From: Gemmatimonadota bacterium
GTDB taxonomy: Bacteria; Gemmatimonadota; Gemmatimonadetes; Gemmatimonadales; Gemmatimonadaceae
NCBI GenBank assembly: GCA_023249375.1
Contig: JAHFCT010000028.1
Location: forward strand, 1-41,892
Reading direction: 5' to 3'
Length of the DNA stretch: 41,892 bases
A program made the translations under genes and the position numbers. The notes under the pieces were generated by a model, which was given only the letters and a program-made list of their open reading frames with translations, was not told the origin of the DNA and made no database searches. Positions within the stretch are counted from its first letter, which is position 1, and every line of letters begins with the position of its first letter. Positions 8,518 to 15,908 of this stretch are shown piece by piece.

Positions 8518-9324
8518 TCACCGCAGTCGCTCCAACAGCCACGCGTGCATCGCCGGACTCGCCGCGAGAATCGGCGTCTGGTCCACCATGCAGGGCGCGC
8601 CGGTGAGATCAGTGACAATGCCGCCCGCTTCGCGCACCAACAGCATGCCCGCCGCGATGTCCCACGGAGCGAGGATGTTCTCCCAGAAGCCATCAAACCG
8701 GCCGCAGGCCACGCCGGCGAGGTCGAGTGAGGCGGCACCGGGGCGACGCAGACCCGCGGTGTGCGTCATCAGCCGCCGCATCTGCTCCAGATACGTGTCG
8801 ATGTCGTGGCCGCCCTTGTACGGGAAGCCGGTCGCGATCAGCGCGCGATCGGGGGCGTCGATCGTGCTCACCGCGAGCCGCTGGCCATTGCACCAGGCGC
8901 CGCCGCCGCGCGTGGCGGTGTACCAGTCGTCGCGCGGGACGTGCAACACGACGCCGGCGGCGAGTTCGTCATCGACGAGCGCGGCAATGGACACGGCGTA
9001 CTCGAGGACGCCGTGCAGGAAGTTGGTGGTGCCATCGAGCGGATCAATGACAAACGTCACGCCGCGCGCGCGCCGCTCGGGCGGGAGCGTACTGGCCGTC
9101 TCCTCGGCGATGATGGCCGCATCAGGGACGCGCGACCGGAGCGCCTCGATGATGCGCGCCTCGGCCGTCAGGTCGATCTCGCTGACGAAATCGGTGGCCG
9201 ACTTTTCGCGCCAGACGAGCGCCCCGCGCCGCCGCTCGCCGTCGCGAATCACTTCGGCGCCCGCCGCCGCCGCGGTGCGCACCGCGTCGAGGAGGAAATC
9301 GGGCGTCATTGGTTGAAGAGTCAT
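8518..9324 (-). CDS. Inositol-monophosphatase-family phosphatase
   Basis: This 268-residue member of the Mg-dependent, Li-sensitive phosphatase superfamily has all metal-binding motifs: IIAEET (Glu74-Thr76), DPLDGTTNF (Asp94, Asp97) and APWDIAAG (Asp222). Length and motif spacing match SuhB or inositol-1-monophosphatase, which hydrolyse inositol phosphate. Related members act on histidinol phosphate or PAP, so the substrate is not settled. It is the first gene of the minus-strand group and is divergent from trpS with only 23 bases between them. A TAGGAT on the minus strand 7 bases before its ATG may be its -10. About 200 bases separate it from ftcD. Confidence 0.88.
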   Translation of the reverse strand: MTLQPMTPDFLLDAVRTAAAAGAEVIRDGERRRGALVWREKSATDFVSEIDLTAEARIIEALRSRVPDAAIIAEETASTLPPERRARGVTFVIDPLDGTTNFLHGVLEYAVSIAALVDDELAAGVVLHVPRDDWYTATRGGGAWCNGQRLAVSTIDAPDRALIATGFPYKGGHDIDTYLEQMRRLMTHTAGLRRPGAASLDLAGVACGRFDGFWENILAPWDIAAGMLLVREAGGIVTDLTGAPCMVDQTPILAASPAMHAWLLERLR

Positions 9325-9341
9325 GCGTGCGATCCTAGCTT
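9313..9341 (+). promoter_or_regulatory. Predicted promoter of trpS (leaderless)
   Basis: TTGAAG (9313-9318), 17 bases, then TAGCTT (9336-9341). The trpS ATG is 7 bases past the -10, so the predicted transcript starts at or next to the A of ATG. There is no room for a ribosome binding site. The same hexamer form recurs at 14280, 22551 and 26924. Confidence 0.6.
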
Positions 9342-9347
9342 TGTGGG

Positions 9348-10334
9348 ATGTCCCGCATCTTCAGCGGCATTCAGCCGTCCGGTGAGCTGCACATCGGCAA
9401 CTATCTTGGCGCGGTCAAGAACTGGGCCGCGCTGCAGTCGCAGTATGAATCGTACTTCTGCGTCGTCGACTACCACGCCATCATCGCCGCGTACGCACCC
9501 GACGATCTGCGGCGGCGCACGCGCGAAATGGCCACGTCCCTGCTCGCCGCCGGCATCGATCCCGGCCGCTGCGCCCTCTTCGTGCAGTCGCGCGTTCCGG
9601 AACATACCGAGCTGCAGTGGATCTTCAACACGATTGCGCCGCTCGGCGAACTCGAACGGCAGACGCAGTTCAAGGAGAAGCGCGAGCGCCAGGAGCAGGT
9701 GATGGCGGGCCTGCTCAACTATCCCGTGCTGCAGGCGGCAGACATCCTGCTCTACCTCGCCGACATGGTGCCGGTGGGTGAGGATCAGGTGCAGCATCTG
9801 GAACTCTCGCGGGTCATCGCGCGCAATTGGAACGCGCGGTTCGCGCCAGAGGGCGCGCCGTATTTTCCGGAGCCGCAGCCCAAGCTCACGAAGACGCGCC
9901 GCATCGTCGGGCTCGATGGCAATGCCAAGATGTCGAAGTCGCTCAACAACACCATCGGACTTCTCGAGACGCCGGACGAGATCTGGGCCAAGCTGCGCCC
10001 CGCGGTCACCGACCCGGCGCGCGTGAAGAAGACCGACCCGGGCAACCCCGACAACTGCCGCACCATTTTCGAGCTGCACAAGGCGTTCTCGCCCGAAGCG
10101 ACGGTGACGGAAGTCGACAAGAACTGCCGCAGCGCGTCGTGGGGATGCGTCGACTGCAAGAAGGCGCTGTTCGAGCACATGAATGCCGAACTCACGCCCA
10201 TTCGCACACGGGCCCAGGCTTTTGCCGAGCAGCCGCGGCTCGTGGACGATGCGCTCGACGCCGGTGCGGAGAAGGCGCGCACCGTGGCGCGGCAGACGAT
10301 GGCGCACGTGAAGGATCGGATGGGAATCGCCTGA
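9348..10334 (+). CDS. trpS: Tryptophanyl-tRNA synthetase with predicted [4Fe-4S] site
   Basis: This 328-residue class I synthetase charges tRNA-Trp in the cytoplasm. The HIGH-type motif is HIGN near residue 17 (GELHIGNYLGAVKNW), and the KMSKS loop is intact (GNAKMSKSLNN, about 190-200). Cysteines 237, 260, 267 and 270 form exactly C-x22-C-x6-C-x2-C. This is the pattern that binds an iron-sulfur cluster near the anticodon site in Thermotoga maritima TrpRS, an enzyme of the same length. Most bacterial TrpRS lack it. The gene appears to be transcribed from a leaderless promoter just upstream and is followed, after 37 bases, by the MgtC-like gene. Confidence 0.95.
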   Translation: MSRIFSGIQPSGELHIGNYLGAVKNWAALQSQYESYFCVVDYHAIIAAYAPDDLRRRTREMATSLLAAGIDPGRCALFVQSRVPEHTELQWIFNTIAPLGELERQTQFKEKRERQEQVMAGLLNYPVLQAADILLYLADMVPVGEDQVQHLELSRVIARNWNARFAPEGAPYFPEPQPKLTKTRRIVGLDGNAKMSKSLNNTIGLLETPDEIWAKLRPAVTDPARVKKTDPGNPDNCRTIFELHKAFSPEATVTEVDKNCRSASWGCVDCKKALFEHMNAELTPIRTRAQAFAEQPRLVDDALDAGAEKARTVARQTMAHVKDRMGIA

Positions 10335-10371
10335 AACAGGGCGGCCACGCGGTCACCCAGGAGCATTCGCC

Positions 10372-11064
10372 ATGATGCTGGCTCAACTCAGCGCCGTGAC
10401 TGCCCAAGACCTTTTCGTCGGCCTACGGCTGGATCTTGCGCTGAAGCTTGGACTGGCGGTGCTGATGGGCGGCGCCATCGGCATGGAGCGGCAGATCGCG
10501 GGCAAGCCGGCCGGCTTGCGCACCAACATTCTCATCTGCCTCGGCTCGGCCCTGATGATGGACCTGTCGATCCACCTCACGGGGGCCGACGGCCGCGTTG
10601 GTGATCCGGCGCGCCTCGCGGCGCAGGTGATCACGGGCATCGGCTTCCTCGGCGCCGGCACCATCATGCAGGCCAAGGGCACCATCACCGGGCTCACGTC
10701 GGCGGCCACCATTTGGGCTGTAGCCGCCATCGGGCTCACCATTGGCGCCGACTACTACGTCGAAGGACTCGGCGCGGGCGCGATGGTGCTGCTCGTCTTG
10801 CTGGTGCTTGGCAACCTCGAGCACAAGCTGGTCCGCACCCGCCGCACGGCACCGCTGACGCTGCGCACGGCCGTGAAGGCCGACTTCGCTCCGATGGAGC
10901 AGCTCTTTCACGACTGCGGACTCAAAGTGACCGAGAAGCAGGTGTTCGACCATCCCCGCGACCGCGTCTTCGAACTGCGCCTGCGAGGGCCGTCGCCGCA
11001 GTTCGAAGTGGCGCGCGAACTCCTGCTCGAACGGCCGGACGTGCTCGACGTGACGCTGCACTAG
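10372..11064 (+). CDS. MgtC/SapB-family membrane protein
   Basis: This 230-residue protein has four or five N-terminal membrane segments carrying the MgtC signature: LAVLMGGAIGMERQIAGKPAGLRTNILICLGSA, then ITGIGFLGAGTIM and GLTSAATIWAVAAIG. A soluble C-terminal domain (about 150-230) resembles the ACT-like domain of longer family members. MgtC proteins restrain the F-type ATP synthase or aid growth in low magnesium. Here only family membership is certain. An AGGAG ribosome binding site lies upstream of ATGATG. Its stop is one base before the next ATG, so it is operonic with the dehydrogenase and pilT. Confidence 0.88.
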   Translation: MMLAQLSAVTAQDLFVGLRLDLALKLGLAVLMGGAIGMERQIAGKPAGLRTNILICLGSALMMDLSIHLTGADGRVGDPARLAAQVITGIGFLGAGTIMQAKGTITGLTSAATIWAVAAIGLTIGADYYVEGLGAGAMVLLVLLVLGNLEHKLVRTRRTAPLTLRTAVKADFAPMEQLFHDCGLKVTEKQVFDHPRDRVFELRLRGPSPQFEVARELLLERPDVLDVTLH

Positions 11065-11065
11065 C

Positions 11066-12100
11066 ATGCGGCGCGTCGTGATCGACCTGCGCTCGACGTC
11101 GGCCGCCTTTCGGCTTCCCGACGCGGCAGCCGAACGGATGCGGGTCGAGGGGCCGTCGGGATGGGACGTCGTGGTCATTGGCGAGGACAACGATGCGCTG
11201 GACGGCGCGCCGCACGGACCCGGGCCCGAAGCCTTGGCCTGCGTCGCCGAGGCCGAAGTGTACTTTGGCTGGGGCATGCCGGCGCCACTCTTTCACGCCG
11301 CCCAGCAACTGCGCTGGGTGCAGTCGGCGCTCGCCGGCACCGGTGCGCTGCTTGCAATTCCTGAACTGCGCGACGGTCCCTGCCTGTTCACCAACGCCGC
11401 CGGCATTTACGGGCCGCCGATTGGCGAGCATGTGCTGGCGGGCGTGCTCCACCTCACGCGCGCGCTCGATGTCGCTGATGCGCTGCGCGCGGAACGCCGC
11501 TGGGACCAGGCCGCCTTTGGCACGGCGGCGTCGAGGGTGCGCGAGATCGGCGAACTGCGCGTGCTCGTCGTCGGCACGGGCGGGCTGGGAGCGGAAATTG
11601 GCGCGCGCTTCGCCGCGCTCGGCGCCGAGGTGACCGGGTTGCGGCGGACGCCCTCGAAAGGCCGGCCGCCGGGCTTCACCCGCGTCTCCGGACTTGATCG
11701 CCTCGATGAGGAACTGCGGCTGAGCGACGTGGTGGTGCTCGCCGCGGCGCTCACTGACGAAACGCGAAACGTGCTCGATGCGCGGCGCCTTGCGCTGCTG
11801 CCTGCCGGAGCCATCGTCGCGAACGTTTCGCGCGGGACCCTGGTCGATGAAGAGGCGCTCATCGAGGCGCTGGTGAGCGGACGGCTGCGCGGGGCGGTGC
11901 TGGACGTCTTTGCGAGAGAGCCACTAGCCTCCGAGAGCCCGCTGTGGCAACTTCGTCAAGTTGTCCTGACACCGCACGTGAGCGGCGTCTCTCCGCGCCG
12001 CCTGTGGGACCGGCTGACGGCGCTGTTCGTGTCGAACTGGCACGCATACGTGGATGGCCGGCCGCTGCGAAACCTCGTGGACAAGGCGATCGGGTACTGA
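11066..12100 (+). CDS. D-2-hydroxyacid dehydrogenase, NAD(P)-dependent
   Basis: This 344-residue cytoplasmic oxidoreductase interconverts a 2-keto acid and a D-2-hydroxy acid. The Rossmann nucleotide-binding loop is VVGTGGLGAEIG (about 169-180). The catalytic Arg is in ANVSRGTLVDEEAL, the Glu in DVFAREPL and the His in LTPHVSG, so all three active-site residues are present. The N-terminal third is more divergent, as is usual in glyoxylate/hydroxypyruvate-reductase-like members, so the substrate is unknown. It begins 1 base after the MgtC-like stop and is followed by pilT after 7 bases. Confidence 0.88.
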   Translation: MRRVVIDLRSTSAAFRLPDAAAERMRVEGPSGWDVVVIGEDNDALDGAPHGPGPEALACVAEAEVYFGWGMPAPLFHAAQQLRWVQSALAGTGALLAIPELRDGPCLFTNAAGIYGPPIGEHVLAGVLHLTRALDVADALRAERRWDQAAFGTAASRVREIGELRVLVVGTGGLGAEIGARFAALGAEVTGLRRTPSKGRPPGFTRVSGLDRLDEELRLSDVVVLAAALTDETRNVLDARRLALLPAGAIVANVSRGTLVDEEALIEALVSGRLRGAVLDVFAREPLASESPLWQLRQVVLTPHVSGVSPRRLWDRLTALFVSNWHAYVDGRPLRNLVDKAIGY

Positions 12101-12107
12101 CGGCACG

Positions 12108-13268
12108 ATGGAAAAAATCATCAAGGCGGCGGTGGATCGGGGGGCGTCGGACCTGCACATCAAGGCGGGCGACGTTTTTCGCGCGCGCATTGATGGCCGG
12201 CTGGTGCCGCTCACCAAGCAGGCGCTGACGCCGGAACAGACCAAGGCCATCGCCATGCGGCTGATCCCGAACGACGAGGATCGCGCCCGCATCGACAAGC
12301 TGAACGACTACGATTGCTCGTGGGGCGCGCCCGGCATTGGCCGGTTCCGCGTGAACATCCTGCGGCAGCGCTCGAGTTTCATGATCGTGATGCGCGTCAT
12401 TCCGTTCGAGGTGCCCACCTTCGACAAGCTCAAGATGCCGGAGGTGATGCGGCGCGTCACCGAGGCGGAGCGCGGGATGATCCTCGTCACCGGCGTCACG
12501 GGCTCGGGCAAGTCGAGCACGATGGCGGCGATGATCAACCACATCAATTCGACACGGAACAAGCACATCGTCACGCTCGAGAACCCGATCGAGTTCCTGC
12601 ACCGCGACCTGCAGAGCAGCATCACGCAGCGGGAGATCGGCGTGGACACCGAGAGTTTCCGTTCCGGGCTGCGTGCCGCGCTGCGCCAGGACCCCGACGT
12701 GATTCTCATCGGCGAAATGCGCGACGCGGAGACCGTGGACACGGGCATGAAGGCGGCCGAAACGGGCCACCTGCTGCTCTCGACGCTCCACACGCCGGAC
12801 GCGCAGAGCACCATCCTGCGCATCATGGCGATGTTCCCGCCCGAGGAGCAGGAAGTCGTGCGCGTGCGCCTCGCCGAGACGCTCTCGGCGGTGGTGAGCC
12901 AGCGCCTGCTGCCGCGTGCCGATGGACACGGGCGCGTCGTGGCGGCCGAAGTGATGATCGTGACGGCGACGATCCGCGACCTCATCCTTGAGGGCGAAAA
13001 AATCGGCGAGATTCGCGACTACATCGCCGAGGGGCGCGAGCAGTATGGGATGCAGACGTTTGACCAGCATCTTGGCGACCTCGTGCAGGACGGACAGGTC
13101 ACGTTCGATGTGGCACTGGCGGCGGCGACGCGGCCGAGCGACTTCCAGCTCAAGATGCAGACGTTCAAGCGGCGGACGACGACCGTGAAGTCGGCGGACG
13201 TTCCCAAGGAAAGCACCGAGGAGAAGGGCTTCCAGACCGGCTCCGGCATGGAGTTCCTCAACGGTTAG
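12108..13268 (+). CDS. pilT: Type IV pilus retraction ATPase
   Basis: This 386-residue hexameric cytoplasmic ATPase powers pilus retraction. The opening ATG EKIIKAAVDRGASDLHIKAGD is the PilT N-domain, and the ATG at 12108 is chosen because it starts that domain. Walker A is GVTGSGKSS (129-137). The Asp box and Walker B are in QDPDVILIGEMRDAET, and the His box is GHLLLSTLHT. The AIRNLIRE-like retraction motif is ATIRDLILEGE. The last 40 residues are a charged tail. No other pil genes are in the window, so the pilus machinery must be elsewhere. A second ATPase type, PilB, is excluded by length and by the missing N-terminal MshEN domain. Confidence 0.93.
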   Translation: MEKIIKAAVDRGASDLHIKAGDVFRARIDGRLVPLTKQALTPEQTKAIAMRLIPNDEDRARIDKLNDYDCSWGAPGIGRFRVNILRQRSSFMIVMRVIPFEVPTFDKLKMPEVMRRVTEAERGMILVTGVTGSGKSSTMAAMINHINSTRNKHIVTLENPIEFLHRDLQSSITQREIGVDTESFRSGLRAALRQDPDVILIGEMRDAETVDTGMKAAETGHLLLSTLHTPDAQSTILRIMAMFPPEEQEVVRVRLAETLSAVVSQRLLPRADGHGRVVAAEVMIVTATIRDLILEGEKIGEIRDYIAEGREQYGMQTFDQHLGDLVQDGQVTFDVALAAATRPSDFQLKMQTFKRRTTTVKSADVPKESTEEKGFQTGSGMEFLNG

Positions 13269-13331
13269 CGCGGTTGCCGCTTAGATTTATCAGCGGCTGT
13301 TCTTCGTCTACCGTCTCGCCCCGCCGTCTCC

Positions 13332-14222
13332 ATGCCCACGTTGACACTCGCCGGCGTCTTTGCCCCGGTCACCACGCCCTTCACCGCGTCCGAGACCCCG
13401 GACCTGGTTGGATTTGCGTCGAACATCCGCTCGCATCTGGCGCACGGGCTGCACGGCATCGTCGTGTGCGGATCCACGGGTGAAGCCGCGCTGCTCGATG
13501 AAGCGGAACGCGCGGCGCTGATCGAAACCGCGCGCTCGGTGGTGCCCTCGGGCAAGCTGCTGCTGATGGGAACCGGCGCCGAATCCACCAAGCAGTGCGT
13601 GACGCGCTGCCGCGACGCCGGCGCGCGCGGAGCGGACGCCGTGCTCGTGGTGGCGCCGCACTACTACGGGGCACAGATGACGACGGCGGCGCTGCGCGCA
13701 CACTATCAGCGCGTGGCCGACGAGAGTCCGGTGCCGGTCGTGGTGTACAACATTCCCAAGTACATGCATTTCAAGATTGAGCCCGAGCTGCTCGCCGAGC
13801 TGTCGATGCACGAGAACATCGTCGGCGTGAAGGACAGCAGCGGCGACCTCGCGCTCATTGAAGGCTACCTGCAGTCGCAGGGGGCATCGTTCAGCGTGCT
13901 CACGGGGAGCGGCGGGCAGCTGCTGCCCGGACTGCAGCTGGGCGTGCGCGGCGGCATCGTGGCGGTGAGCCTCTTTGCTGGCGGGCTGTGCATGGATGTG
14001 TACGAAGGGTTCAAGCGCGGCGACATCGAGCGGGCCACCATCGCGCAGGAACGGCTCAAGCCCATGGCGAGCCAGATTGTTGCCGGGCTTGGCGTGCCGG
14101 GCGTCAAGGCGGCGCTCGATACGGTGGGACTGGTCGGAGGTCCGGTGCGGCAGCCCCTGCTGGCATTGGGCACCGAGCAGCTGCAGACGGTGCGCGCGCT
14201 GATGGCGCCGCCGGTCGACTGA
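13332..14222 (+). CDS. DapA/NanA-family aldolase (dihydrodipicolinate-synthase superfamily)
   Basis: This 296-residue TIM-barrel lyase forms a Schiff base with a keto acid. The active-site Lys is Lys167 (VGVKDSSGD), the Tyr is Tyr139 (VVVYNIPKY), and the carboxylate-binding loop is VVCGSTGEAALL (residues 45-55). Authentic lysine-pathway DapA usually has GTTGE, and Ser here is also common in 4-hydroxy-2-oxoglutarate and sugar-acid aldolases. The substrate is therefore open: lysine synthesis is possible but not shown. It lies 63 bases after pilT, with a TAGATT at 13282-13287 that could be a -10 without a clear -35. An intrinsic terminator follows at 14314. Confidence 0.8.
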   Translation: MPTLTLAGVFAPVTTPFTASETPDLVGFASNIRSHLAHGLHGIVVCGSTGEAALLDEAERAALIETARSVVPSGKLLLMGTGAESTKQCVTRCRDAGARGADAVLVVAPHYYGAQMTTAALRAHYQRVADESPVPVVVYNIPKYMHFKIEPELLAELSMHENIVGVKDSSGDLALIEGYLQSQGASFSVLTGSGGQLLPGLQLGVRGGIVAVSLFAGGLCMDVYEGFKRGDIERATIAQERLKPMASQIVAGLGVPGVKAALDTVGLVGGPVRQPLLALGTEQLQTVRALMAPPVD

Positions 14223-14279
14223 GCCGCGACGCGGGCGGGCCAGGGTGACGTGCCCTGACCCGAGGCGTGTCCACACGAT

Positions 14280-14308
14280 TTGCCTCGGCCCGTTACCTGC
14301 CGTAGATT
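14280..14308 (+). promoter_or_regulatory. Predicted purA promoter
   Basis: TTGCCT (14280-14285), 17 bases, TAGATT (14303-14308). The expected start is near 14315, about 72 bases before the purA ATG. That places the intrinsic terminator hairpin at the very start of this transcript, which is unusual. Confidence 0.5.
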
Positions 14309-14313
14309 ATTTC

Positions 14314-14347
14314 AACGCCCCGCGAATCTGCGCCGGGGCGTTTTTTT
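14314..14347 (+). terminator. Intrinsic terminator after the DapA-family gene
   Basis: AACGCCCCG (14314-14322) pairs with CGGGGCGTT (14334-14342), and seven T run from 14341 to 14347. It is a strong rho-independent terminator 92 bases past the DapA-family stop. It overlaps the predicted purA transcription start. Confidence 0.88.
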
Positions 14348-14386
14348 GTGTGCCATCGCCCCGCCGCCTGCCGGCCTGGAGCTTGA

Positions 14387-15667
14387 ATGTTCGATACGAA
14401 GACGCGCGCGATTGTCGTGGTGGGCGCTCAGTGGGGCGACGAGGGGAAGGGCAAGCTCGTCGACGTGATGGCTGAGCGCGCCGACTGGGTGGTGCGGTAC
14501 CAGGGCGGCGCCAACGCCGGCCACACCGTGCACATCGGCGATCACTCGACGGTGCTGCATCAGGTGCCGAGCGGCATCCTGCACCCCGGCGTGCGCTGCG
14601 CGATCGGCAACGGCGTGGTGCTGGACCCCGAGACGCTGTTCGAGGAGATCGACCAGCTCGTGAAAGACGGCGTGGACGTGAGCGGTCGGCTGTACGTGAG
14701 CGACCGCGCGCATCTCGTGATGCCGTATCACAAGCTGGTGGACAAGGAGAGTTCGGCGAGCAAGGCGATTGGCACGACCGGTCGCGGGATCGGGCCGTGC
14801 TACGAGGACAAGATTGCGCGGCGCGGCGTGCGCGTGCTCGACCTCAAGCATCCGGCGCGGATGCGCGCGCTGGTGGAGAAGGGGACGGAGCACGCCAATC
14901 AGCTGCTCGCGGCCTTTGGTTCATCGAAGCGCGCGAGTGTGGAGCACACGCTCGAGGGGTTCGCGGCACTTGCGCCGCGGCTGCTCGGGTTGAGCGAGGA
15001 TGTCGGGCTAGCCGTGCATCGCGCACTGAAGACTGGCGCGGCGGTCCTGTTTGAAGGGGCACAGGGATCGTTGCTCGACGTCGATCACGGGACATATCCG
15101 TTTGTGACGAGCAGCAACACGACGGCCGGCGGCGCGGCGACGGGCGTGGGCATTTCGCCGCGCGCGCTCGACGAGTGCATTGGCGTGGTGAAGGCGTACA
15201 CGACGCGCGTCGGCAGTGGACCGCTCCCCACGGAGTTCGATGACATGATGGGCGAGAAGGTGCGCAAGCTCGGCAACGAGTATGGCGCGACGACGGGGCG
15301 TCCGCGCCGCTGCGGCTGGTTTGACGCGGTCGTGGTGCGGTACGCGGTGCGCGTCAACGGACTGTCCGCGCTGGCGGTGACGAAGCTCGACGTGCTTGAC
15401 ACGCTGGAGCAGATCGGACTGTGCACCGGCTATCAGATTGACGGTCAGCTCGTGACTGAGTTCCCGGGCGATCTGGCCGACCTGGAGCAGATCAAGCCGC
15501 ACTACGAGTGGTTTGACGGGTGGATGACGTCGACGGCGGACGCGCGGACGATTGAGGCGCTGCCAAAGGCGGCGCGTGCGTACCTTGATCGGATCGAGGA
15601 GCTGGTGGAGTCGCCGATTCGGTACGTCTCGGTGGGGACGAGAAGGGACCAGATCATTGGGCTATAG
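14387..15667 (+). CDS. purA: Adenylosuccinate synthetase
   Basis: This 426-residue cytoplasmic enzyme joins IMP and aspartate with GTP to give adenylosuccinate, the first committed step to AMP. The N-terminal GTP/active-site loop is VVGAQWGDEGKGK, followed by the IMP-contact GGANAGHT. Later signatures are VLFEGAQGSLLDVDHGTYPFVTSSN, the TGRPRRCGWFD segment and the ALAVTKLDVLD guanine-binding NKxD-like segment (TKLD). Length matches the family. It is transcribed alone, between terminators at 14314 and 15742. Confidence 0.96.
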   Translation: MFDTKTRAIVVVGAQWGDEGKGKLVDVMAERADWVVRYQGGANAGHTVHIGDHSTVLHQVPSGILHPGVRCAIGNGVVLDPETLFEEIDQLVKDGVDVSGRLYVSDRAHLVMPYHKLVDKESSASKAIGTTGRGIGPCYEDKIARRGVRVLDLKHPARMRALVEKGTEHANQLLAAFGSSKRASVEHTLEGFAALAPRLLGLSEDVGLAVHRALKTGAAVLFEGAQGSLLDVDHGTYPFVTSSNTTAGGAATGVGISPRALDECIGVVKAYTTRVGSGPLPTEFDDMMGEKVRKLGNEYGATTGRPRRCGWFDAVVVRYAVRVNGLSALAVTKLDVLDTLEQIGLCTGYQIDGQLVTEFPGDLADLEQIKPHYEWFDGWMTSTADARTIEALPKAARAYLDRIEELVESPIRYVSVGTRRDQIIGL

Positions 15668-15669
15668 GC

Positions 15670-15718
15670 GATTGAGGAAAGGGATCACGGATTGGGATTG
15701 AGGAATTGGATTGAGGAA
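15670..15718 (+). repeat. ATTGAGGA-type intergenic repeat, copy 2, with internal tandem units
   Basis: GATTGAGGAAAGGGATCACG plus GATTG (15670-15694) matches 8317-8341 with one mismatch. The nonamer ATTGAGGAA occurs three times here, at 15671, 15697 and 15710. The repeat begins two bases after the purA stop and ends before the purA terminator. Confidence 0.6.
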
Positions 15719-15741
15719 TACGATCGCGATTGGTTGGTGGG

Positions 15742-15770
15742 GGCCGCCTGGGTTGGGCGGCCTTCTGTTT
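15742..15770 (+). terminator. Probable intrinsic terminator after purA
   Basis: GGCCGCC (15742-15748) pairs perfectly with GGCGGCC (15756-15762) across a 7-base loop and is followed by TTCTGTTT. The T-tract is interrupted, so strength is moderate. Confidence 0.65.
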
Positions 15771-15908
15771 CGCGGACCGAGCCGCCTATCGTAGCAGACG
15801 TAGACTCCGGGGGTGCTTTGGGCGAGATTTCCCTCTGACGCCACTGCATCCAGCAGCGGCCATGCCCCGGGCACGACCGCCAGCCGCGCCCTCTTCCGGA
15901 CCAGCCTC

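Noticed and set aside
15668-15908. T-box or riboswitch upstream of glyQS
   Set aside because: The gap holds the purA-end repeat and a terminator-like hairpin; no T-box TGG-containing consensus or other known riboswitch core is seen.
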